Assembly: GCA_002394605.1 (NCBI GenBank)
Contig: DGUI01000027.1
Coordinates: 245 to 64,244, forward strand
Length of the DNA stretch: 64,000 nt
DNA from: Mageeibacillus sp. UBA4314
Lineage (GTDB): Bacteria > Bacillota > Clostridia > Saccharofermentanales > Saccharofermentanaceae
Reading direction: 5' to 3'
Part shown: positions 58,587 to 64,000 of the stretch, in pieces
How the letters are laid out: every line of letters begins with the position of its first letter
Numbering within the stretch: position 1 is the stretch's first letter
The notes under the pieces: model-generated
What the model was told of the DNA's origin: nothing
Seen by the model: only the letters and a program-made list of their open reading frames with translations
The model's database searches: none
Made by a program: the position numbers and the translations under genes

Positions 58587-59624
58587 ATGTTTGATCTGTT
58601 ACCGTATCCTTTGACGGATTCGCTGCTGATGTTCTTTATCTACAGCTTTATCGGTTGGGTGATAGAGGTCATATACTACGGTGTTACTGAGGGGCATTTC
58701 ATTAACAGGGGTTTTCTTAACGGACCTCTTTGTCCTGTTTACGGCATAGGATTCTACTGTGCATTGTGGTTCTTCGAACCGCTCAAGAGCAGTGTATCCG
58801 TTATATTCTATGGTTCGGCAGTCTGCTGTACCGTTGTGGAACTTATCGCAGGCGTTATCCTCTATCAGGCATTCCACCTGAGATGGTGGGATTATACGGA
58901 TTATGCCATGAACTTCAAGGGATTCATCTGTTTCAGGTTCGGTATCTACTGGGGTATCGCGGGAACGCTTGGCGTATATCTGCTCCACCCTGCAGTCTTA
59001 AGGGTCATAGGATGGCTCAATTTCCCTGCCAAGGTGACGATCCTCGTGATCCTCGGCATTATAATCGTGATCGATATCATCGCTACGGTAGCAGGTATCA
59101 TCGGGTTCTCCAATAAGCTCAAGCTGTTCACGAAGATATCATCGACCGTTAAGAGCACTTCTGATTTCATCGGCGGCAATATCTATGGAACTGTTGGTAC
59201 CATCATGGAGATGGAGGGCACGATCAAGGATTCCTACGATGAATACCGTAAGCTTGTTGAGACACACAAAGCTGAAGAGAATGAACTTGCAAGGCGTCAC
59301 CGTGAGGAGGAGAAGGAATACTTCCAGAAGTTCCTCTCTTCCGGTAAGGATGCAGCGATCAAGACCAAGGATATCGCAGGCGGCAAGATGTTCGGACTCG
59401 TAAAGAGCTTCAACATCGTCGAGAAGAGGCTCATCCGTACCGTCAATGCCAAGAGCATCAAGTCCGGTGTGTCCAACGCATACGGCAAGGCACTCAATGT
59501 TATCAGGTTCGGATACTTTAAGAACACTGCAAACAGCAACCCTGTCGATATGGTCCCTGAAGACATTACGCTTGAAGAAGAACAGAAGGTAATGAGCGAA
59601 GATGAAGATATTGTCAGCGTCTGA
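58587..59624 (+). CDS. PF06541 (CmpB-like) membrane protein with long helical tail
   Basis: A 345-residue protein. The first 180 residues hold five or six helices and the motif run FFIYSFIGWVIEVIYY, NRGFLNGPLCPVYGIG and WWDYTDYAMNFKGFICFRFGIYWG, which define the family annotated as putative ABC-transporter type IV. Residues 190-345 form a charged, mainly helical cytosolic tail (HKAEENELARRHREEEKEYFQKF) that is unusual in length. The function is unknown. It starts at the base after the methylase stop codon and overlaps the phosphodiesterase gene by 23 bases. Confidence 0.82.
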   Translation: MFDLLPYPLTDSLLMFFIYSFIGWVIEVIYYGVTEGHFINRGFLNGPLCPVYGIGFYCALWFFEPLKSSVSVIFYGSAVCCTVVELIAGVILYQAFHLRWWDYTDYAMNFKGFICFRFGIYWGIAGTLGVYLLHPAVLRVIGWLNFPAKVTILVILGIIIVIDIIATVAGIIGFSNKLKLFTKISSTVKSTSDFIGGNIYGTVGTIMEMEGTIKDSYDEYRKLVETHKAEENELARRHREEEKEYFQKFLSSGKDAAIKTKDIAGGKMFGLVKSFNIVEKRLIRTVNAKSIKSGVSNAYGKALNVIRFGYFKNTANSNPVDMVPEDITLEEEQKVMSEDEDIVSV

Positions 59625-60117
59625 TATCCACGGTTCCATTAACTGGGCTCAGAAGATAATAGACAGGTTCCATGAAGAGAAGGCTGATAAGCTCCTTCTG
59701 TTAGGAGACCTGCTCTACCATGGTCCGCGCAATGATCTCCCCGGGGATTACCGGCCCAAGAAGGTCATAGAGCTCCTGAATTCCGAAGCTCACAACATCA
59801 TAGCCGTCAGGGGCAACTGTGATACGGAAGTCGATCAGATGGTCCTTGAGTTTCCGATAATGGCAGACTATGCATATATCATCTCAGGCGAGACGGTTAT
59901 CTTTGCTACACACGGCCATAAATACAATCCCAAGACACCTCCCGTATCGCTACCTGAAGGTGCCATACTCCTTTGTGGCCATACCCACATCACGGCAGAT
60001 GAGAAGTATGAAGGGTTCAGATATATGAATCCGGGTTCGCCATCCATTCCCAAGAACGGCTCGAAGCCTTCTTATATCATCATCGAGGACGGGCGCGCCG
60101 AACTCAAGGAATTCTGA
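59602..60117 (+). CDS. YfcE/MJ0936 family metallophosphodiesterase
   Basis: A 171-residue calcineurin-like phosphoesterase. Metal ligands appear in ASDIHGS (residue 9), LGDLLYHGPRND near 38, VRGNCDTEVD near 70, FATHGHKYNP near 107 and CGHTHITADE near 127. This is the full set for the two-metal site of YfcE-type phosphodiesterases, whose natural substrate is unsettled. Its start overlaps the preceding gene by 23 bases. Confidence 0.93.
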   Translation: MKILSASDIHGSINWAQKIIDRFHEEKADKLLLLGDLLYHGPRNDLPGDYRPKKVIELLNSEAHNIIAVRGNCDTEVDQMVLEFPIMADYAYIISGETVIFATHGHKYNPKTPPVSLPEGAILLCGHTHITADEKYEGFRYMNPGSPSIPKNGSKPSYIIIEDGRAELKEF

Positions 60118-60119
60118 TC

Positions 60120-60644
60120 ATGAAGAAGGTAACTGTTGCAATACTCTTTCTTTGTCTATGCCTGATCTATGTATCATCCTGCAGCTCAAAGACTGTTGAG
60201 TCTTCTTCAGAGAGAACAACAGATGTATATAAGTTTCTGGGTGAATATGCATATGATTCACCTCTCGTTGCATTTGTCTATGAACCTGTGGAAGGGGAAG
60301 ACGAATCCGGCATCCAATACCGGAAAGTAACCGATATCGACGGTCTAATGAGATCCGGTGTTACTTTGCTTTTATACTTTACCAGCTCTATGTCAACTGA
60401 TATGGACGGCATTACGGCCGGAGCAGAGGATATTGCCCAGAATACCTGGGGAAAAGTGATCGTCCTCATGATCGATGTTCTCGAGAACAAGGATCTTGCG
60501 TCACAATTCAATATCGAACAGGTGCCTGAATTCGTGATCGTAAGATCTTCCGGTGAGATATCGAGATTTGAAGGGTATAATCATGATATATGGACAATTA
60601 ATGAAGTTACCGCTTGGCTAAAATCTAATGGAATAGAGGTCTGA
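60120..60644 (+). CDS. thioredoxin-like lipoprotein without the CxxC motif
   Basis: A 174-residue exported protein. A signal sequence with a lipobox-like VSSC (Cys21) suggests lipid anchoring. Residues 70-174 have the thioredoxin plan: LLLYFTSSMSTDMDGI, VIVLMIDVLENKDLASQFNIEQVPEFVIV with the cis-Pro, and EISRFEGYN. At the redox site, where WCxxC would be expected, the sequence is SSMST. It therefore cannot act as an ordinary thiol oxidoreductase; a binding or scaffold role is more likely. It stands 2 bases after the phosphodiesterase and 9 before ispF. Confidence 0.65.
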   Translation: MKKVTVAILFLCLCLIYVSSCSSKTVESSSERTTDVYKFLGEYAYDSPLVAFVYEPVEGEDESGIQYRKVTDIDGLMRSGVTLLLYFTSSMSTDMDGITAGAEDIAQNTWGKVIVLMIDVLENKDLASQFNIEQVPEFVIVRSSGEISRFEGYNHDIWTINEVTAWLKSNGIEV

Positions 60645-60653
60645 AGACATAAT

Positions 60654-61145
60654 ATGAGTTATTACATAACGACTGTGGGACAGGATAGTCACAGATTCAA
60701 GGAAGGGACCGGTGAAGGCGAAGGTATTATGCTCGGCGGTGTTCTGATTCCGTGCGATATGGCTTTCGATGCGAATAGTGATGGTGATGTCCTTCTTCAT
60801 GCTGTCACTAATGCGATTTCGGGGTATACATGTGTCAATGTCCTTGGAGGTGCAGCTGATAAACTGTGTCTGGAGCAGGGGATCAGGGACAGTTCTGTAT
60901 ATATCGCTGAGGCATTGAAGGATGTCCACGGTGCACAGATACTCCATGTATCTGCTACGATAGAATGCCTGAAACCCAAATTGATGCCGTATATCCCTAA
61001 GATGAGAAGCCGTATCGCGTCTCTTCTTGATATTCCCGAACTGTCAGTCGGTATTACTGCTACAACAGGAGAAGGTCTTACCGGATTTGGCCGCGGTGAA
61101 GGAGTACAGGTATTCGTTCTTATCAGTTGGAAAGTGGATGACTGA
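60654..61145 (+). CDS. ispF: IspF-like 2-C-methyl-D-erythritol 2,4-cyclodiphosphate synthase, divergent
   Basis: A 163-residue protein of IspF length and order. GQDSHRF (Asp10, His12) and GDVLLHAVTNAI (His48) keep the zinc ligands. GITATTGEGLTGFGRGEGVQ matches the CDP-binding end. Departures: the canonical loop GDIGxxFPDTD is replaced by NVLGGAADKLCLEQG, the H-S-D of AHSDGD is N-S-D, and the TTTE motif is TTGE. The normal cyclase may still run, but the changed residues include ones that hold substrate in E. coli IspF. No other MEP-pathway gene is in the window. Confidence 0.75.
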   Translation: MSYYITTVGQDSHRFKEGTGEGEGIMLGGVLIPCDMAFDANSDGDVLLHAVTNAISGYTCVNVLGGAADKLCLEQGIRDSSVYIAEALKDVHGAQILHVSATIECLKPKLMPYIPKMRSRIASLLDIPELSVGITATTGEGLTGFGRGEGVQVFVLISWKVDD

Positions 61146-61773
61146 CGGGATCGTAGGTCCAGATGGAATACCGCTGCGGCTCCCTGTGGATATATAGTCC
61201 CTTCACCTTGTAGATCTCGTGGCGTGACACCAAATGCCAGTTCCTGCGGTCGTTGAGATAGTATCCGCTCTCGGAATCAGCATAATAATACAGCATTACC
61301 TTGTGTCTGAGATCCTTCTCCAGCATGTTGATGAACTCCTTGAAGGCATCAGCTTCCATAGGCCTGTACATGAATAACATGTCATAATCGTTATAATCCA
61401 GCTCGAAAGCGTTCCCGGTAATTATCCTGATCTGAGGATAACCGGACGACCATTCTCTGGCGATATCTGCCACCTCGGGATCGATCTCAACACCTGTAAG
61501 AGTAAGATCGGCACCTGTGCTCATGAGATAGGCCAGGACGCGTCCCTTGCCGCATCCGATATCGATAAGTGAGGCTTTGCAACCCTTATTGATATTCCCG
61601 AAGATCTCCTCGAGACCTCTGTATGGTGCTGATTGGCTCCCTGTGGCTCCATGTGATTCGCTGTAACGCGAAGGAACAAACCTGGCAAGAGACATTCCGC
61701 AGATATGTTTATCCCTCAGGTGGTCAAGGAACCTGGATATCTTAAGTGAGAGTTCTACAACAGGGTTATTCAA
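61123..61773 (-). CDS. class I SAM-dependent methyltransferase
   Basis: A 216-residue protein with a TTG start 8 bases after AAGGAG. ASLIDIGCGKGRVLAYLMSTGA near residue 68 is the SAM loop, TGVEIDPEVADIAREW near 94 the acidic loop, and DMLFMYRPMEADAF near 131 the catalytic region. There is no obvious nucleic-acid domain, so the target is unknown. Its 3' end overlaps the end of ispF by 23 bases on the opposite strand. Confidence 0.85.
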   Translation of the reverse strand: MNNPVVELSLKISRFLDHLRDKHICGMSLARFVPSRYSESHGATGSQSAPYRGLEEIFGNINKGCKASLIDIGCGKGRVLAYLMSTGADLTLTGVEIDPEVADIAREWSSGYPQIRIITGNAFELDYNDYDMLFMYRPMEADAFKEFINMLEKDLRHKVMLYYYADSESGYYLNDRRNWHLVSRHEIYKVKGLYIHREPQRYSIWTYDPVSHPLSN

Positions 61774-61824
61774 TGTGTTAGCTCCTTGGTGTCATTTTGT
61801 GCAAAGAAATAGTTCTATCATAGA

Positions 61825-61851
61825 TTTACTATACATGGTCTGAGTAGTAAA
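61825..61851. promoter_or_regulatory. inverted repeat upstream of the surface protein gene
   Basis: TTTACTA (61825-61831) and TAGTAAA (61845-61851), perfect 7-base arms 13 bases apart, lie between the divergent methyltransferase and surface-protein genes. It could be an operator; no protein is implied. Confidence 0.35.
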
Positions 61852-61885
61852 ATATAGTGTGACATATTGGACGGAGGATCACTTT

Positions 61886-63613
61886 ATGAGTAGATCGATA
61901 TGTAAGAGATTAGCAATGATAATCGCAGTAGCCACGGTTGTCAGTTCGTTCTCGGCTTTTGCGTTTGCTGACAACGAACAGGTGACAGAGCCTGATGCGA
62001 CTGTAAGTGGAGATATCACTGAAGAGACAAAAGAGACTTCAGACGAGGAAGTATCTGTGTCTGAGATCCCTGCCGCTGAAGGCGTAGATGAAGGAGCTCC
62101 GGAAGAGATCGTGCTTCCTGAAGAGACTGAGGTCAGGAATGAAGAGGAACAGACTCCTGACGCCATTACAGAGGCAGCTGCTGAAGACGATACTGAGGTG
62201 AAGGTCGCAACAGGTACTGTTGCGAAGTATAACGATGCAGAATCATCTAAGCCTTTGTTCCACTTGGATACAAATCCTTATGCTGATAAGATACCGTTTT
62301 TGCCTGATCTTGATCAGGGTGTTGAATTCACAGGTATCCCTGATAAGGTAAAAGCATACAGGGTATATACCAATTCCCATTATAACTCTACGATAGTTAT
62401 CCCGCTTACAACAGAAATGCTCAATAAGTATGTATTCAGGCCTACCAGGAACAATACAGGCAGCGACTATATTATTTTCTGGTTACCTTTCGATAGGAAT
62501 TTTGAACTGAACGGCAAAGCTCGTGATTATGATCTGGGACTACAATCTATGACGGATGATATGAAGTTCTGGGCTTATGATGAGGCAACAGGAAGCCTCT
62601 CAGAGACTTCAAAACCGGCAGGACAGTACTATTGTTACAAGATACCGGTCAACGGAGGCGCTCTTAACAAGTATAAATGTCAGTACGCTTATCCCCTGAT
62701 CTCTGATTACAATAGTGAATATACGGATGCCGAACAGACTCTTGTTAAGGAGAGTGAGCTTCCAGATCCTTCCGTAGTAAAGATCTACTACCAGAAAGAG
62801 CCTGAAGCTTCATGCAGGGATTACACACCTAAGAAGCCTGCCCAGACGAATGCAGGATCATACACCTATAAGTATCGATATTGGCCTGCTGACGGAACAA
62901 AGAATCTGTATTTTAACATTTTGGACGATAGCCGTGGCGGTTCTATTCACTCATATACAGCTACGATCGATCCGGCAACGATCAAGGTCTATGCCGAAGA
63001 TGCGTCCAAGTATGAGTACGAATCCGATCCCAAGTTGGAGTATAACTGCAGCGGACTTCCGGCCGGATGCCGTGCGGTGGAAGGAGAGCTCGCCCGTGAA
63101 GCCGGTGAGAAGCCCGGTACTTACGATATTACTCAGGGTTCACTTAAGATAGACGATAACAACTATACGCTTGATTTCACCGGAGCTAAGTTTGAGGTCA
63201 AGGAGATTGTGTACAAATTTACAAAGGGTAACGGTGATACATGGACGAAGGAGAGCGGTAAGGATCTGACATTCAAGGTATCCTGTAATTATAAGGATGA
63301 TGAGGCGATCGACAGGTTCATCGGCGTTTCTGTTGACGGTGAAGATCTTGATGATGATCAGTACACTGCAAAGACAGGCAGTGTCATCCTCACTTTGAAG
63401 GCTGATTACCTTGAGACACTTGATGCAGGCAAACACACGATCGAAGTGGAATTTGAGCATGATAAGACTGCAACAGCCAAGTTTACGATCGAGAATGCAC
63501 CTGAGCCTTCGCCACAAACAGGTGACGGCATAAGTCCGTTTATACTTGTGATCGCAGGACTTATGACAGCTGCAGGCGCTGCTTTTGTCTACAAGGCAAA
63601 GAAGGCTTTATAA
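61886..63613 (+). CDS. wall-anchored surface protein with PQTGD sorting signal
   Basis: A 575-residue exported protein; the ATG at 61886 follows GGAGG by 8 bases, and an upstream GTG frame is not used. A signal peptide covers residues 1-28 (AFA|DN). Then comes an acidic Glu/Thr-rich stretch (29-120) and two or more beta-rich regions. The repeat-like segments at about 300-430 hold TNAGSYTYKYRYWPADGTKN and PGTYDITQGSLKIDDNNYTL, resembling MBG-type sandwich domains. The end SPQTGD, a helix and KAKKAL is a sortase signal with Pro-Gln in place of Leu-Pro-x-Thr-Gly. No sortase is in the window. Confidence 0.8.
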   Translation: MSRSICKRLAMIIAVATVVSSFSAFAFADNEQVTEPDATVSGDITEETKETSDEEVSVSEIPAAEGVDEGAPEEIVLPEETEVRNEEEQTPDAITEAAAEDDTEVKVATGTVAKYNDAESSKPLFHLDTNPYADKIPFLPDLDQGVEFTGIPDKVKAYRVYTNSHYNSTIVIPLTTEMLNKYVFRPTRNNTGSDYIIFWLPFDRNFELNGKARDYDLGLQSMTDDMKFWAYDEATGSLSETSKPAGQYYCYKIPVNGGALNKYKCQYAYPLISDYNSEYTDAEQTLVKESELPDPSVVKIYYQKEPEASCRDYTPKKPAQTNAGSYTYKYRYWPADGTKNLYFNILDDSRGGSIHSYTATIDPATIKVYAEDASKYEYESDPKLEYNCSGLPAGCRAVEGELAREAGEKPGTYDITQGSLKIDDNNYTLDFTGAKFEVKEIVYKFTKGNGDTWTKESGKDLTFKVSCNYKDDEAIDRFIGVSVDGEDLDDDQYTAKTGSVILTLKADYLETLDAGKHTIEVEFEHDKTATAKFTIENAPEPSPQTGDGISPFILVIAGLMTAAGAAFVYKAKKAL

Positions 63614-63648
63614 GCATTATCAGAAGTTAACGGGGTTTGCCCCGGAGT

Positions 63649-63682
63649 AATATCAGCCCGGTATGCCGGGCTGATATTTTTT
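63649..63682 (+). terminator. terminator after the surface protein gene
   Basis: AATATCAGCCCGG / CCGGGCTGATATT, a 13-bp perfect stem with a TATG loop and a run of T. A smaller CGGGG/CCCCG hairpin precedes it at 63631-63645. Confidence 0.92.
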
Positions 63683-63700
63683 GTAAGTTGATATTCGGCA

Positions 63701-63826
63701 TTTCCTAGCAAATCGACTGTTTTTTCCTAGCAATGCTAGGAAAAAAGTTGATTATGGTATGAATCATAGCAAAGTGGGCAAATCATCCTAGCAATGCTAG
63801 GAAAATAGGCAGGTTTTGCTAGGAAA
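63701..63826. repeat. CCTAGCAATGCTAGG palindrome array
   Basis: Two palindromes contain the 15-mer CCTAGCAATGCTAGG (63726-63740 and 63787-63801). Half-sites flank them: TTTCCTAGCAAA at 63701-63712 and its exact reverse complement at 63815-63826. The first palindrome is extended by six T and six A to 27 bases. The order half-site, palindrome, palindrome, half-site makes the block symmetric overall. Confidence 0.92.
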
Positions 63827-63848
63827 CATCCTTAAGCAGGCTATTGCC

Positions 63849-63857
63849 TGTTATAAT
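63849..63857 (+). promoter_or_regulatory. extended -10 promoter of the DUF4422 gene
   Basis: TGTTATAAT with TATAAT at 63852-63857. The ATG at 63864 lies 6 bases past the -10, so transcription may begin at or next to the start codon. No -35 matches at the right distance; the last half-site of the palindrome array ends 25 bases upstream. Confidence 0.5.
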
Positions 63858-63863
63858 ACTCAC

Positions 63864-64000
63864 ATGGACATAAGGATCATAGTTGCTGCCCATAAAGAAG
63901 CTCCGATGCCGACAGATGATATGTATCTGCCGGTCTTTGCAGGCAGCTCGCTTGCTGACTCTATCCCTGAGGGCTATCAGGCTGATAATGAAGGTGAGAA
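63864..64000 (+). CDS. DUF4422 glycosyltransferase-like protein, N-terminal part
   Basis: The first 45 codons of a gene leaving the window. IIVAAHKEAPMPTDDMYLPVFAG, then EGYQADNEGE, match the start of DUF4422, whose family motif is a His-Lys near the beginning, a Met-Tyr-Leu-Pro segment and a Gly-Asp-Asn-Thr/Glu-Gly pair. The family accompanies capsule and surface polysaccharide genes and is thought to transfer sugars. No ribosome site precedes the ATG, and the promoter lies immediately upstream. Confidence 0.8.
   Translation, partial: MDIRIIVAAHKEAPMPTDDMYLPVFAGSSLADSIPEGYQADNEGE

Noticed and set aside
63701..63826. CCTAGCAATGCTAGG copies as a CRISPR array
   Set aside because: The units are palindromes at uneven spacing with only two full copies and AT-rich, partly self-similar spacers; no cas genes are near.
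1..64000. Mobile elements, prophage or rRNA operon
   Set aside because: No transposase, integrase, phage structural gene or rRNA-like sequence was recognised on either strand.

Overview
The window is a gene-dense stretch of a low-to-mid G+C Gram-positive chromosome, most likely an anaerobic member of the Clostridia (a Lachnospiraceae- or Saccharofermentans-like lineage; the family is a guess). The reasons are strong AGGAGG-type ribosome sites, frequent TTG and GTG starts, sigma-A type promoters (several with an extended -10), acetate fermentation genes (pta-ackA), and typical clostridial uncharacterised families (DUF6062, TIGR03905 TSCPD, DUF4190, DUF2752, QueT, CmpB-like). I saw no insertion sequence, prophage, CRISPR array or rRNA. 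One tRNA (Gly, GCC) is present.

Layout. 1-6.9 kb: serS (cut by the window edge), a Nudix protein, a YigZ/IMPACT protein, an HtrA protease with a 35-residue membrane peptide, then a minus-strand operon of diacylglycerol kinase, a membrane-anchored SurA/PrsA-like foldase and a histidine phosphatase. 6.9-12.8 kb: two overlapping YfhO-type membrane proteins and a DEDD exonuclease. 13-28.2 kb: a type IV pilus locus. A 651-residue PilX-like protein stands first. A minus-strand block follows (prepilin peptidase, YebC, P-loop/Asp23-like fusion, DUF6062, DsrE-like). Then comes pilB-pilT-pilC-pilM-pilN-pilO, a terminated 66-residue pilin gene, and a second promoter driving a 71-residue pilin and two minor pilins.

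28.2-41 kb: tRNA-Gly, a third YfhO protein with a GT2 glycosyltransferase, small membrane proteins, metY (O-acetylhomoserine sulfhydrylase) behind a leader with an 18-codon ORF, an rRNA/tRNA methylase, rpsT, tmcAL, and pta-ackA. 41-47 kb: a secreted NlpC/P60 protein with wall-binding repeats broken by an in-frame amber codon, preceded by two 51-bp nested palindromes; then pcrA, dGTPase and a YfbR-like nucleotidase.

47-64 kb: one long plus-strand series holds a glucosaminidase-like secreted protein, a cohesin/cadherin-like surface protein, GtrA, folC, a TPR-like membrane protein, thrC, a GT-C-like membrane protein, queT, two small enzymes, a thioredoxin-like lipoprotein without cysteines and a divergent IspF. 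The end of the window has a minus-strand methyltransferase, a wall-anchored surface protein with a PQTGD signal, and the start of a DUF4422 glycosyltransferase behind palindromic repeats.

Themes: cell-surface construction (pili, YfhO/GT2/GtrA glycosylation, wall hydrolases, anchored proteins) is interleaved with housekeeping metabolism. The least explained items are the pilus locus with two pilins that are little more than the N-terminal helix, the foldable leader before pilB, the metY leader, the amber codon, and the palindromic arrays at 41.2 and 63.7 kb.
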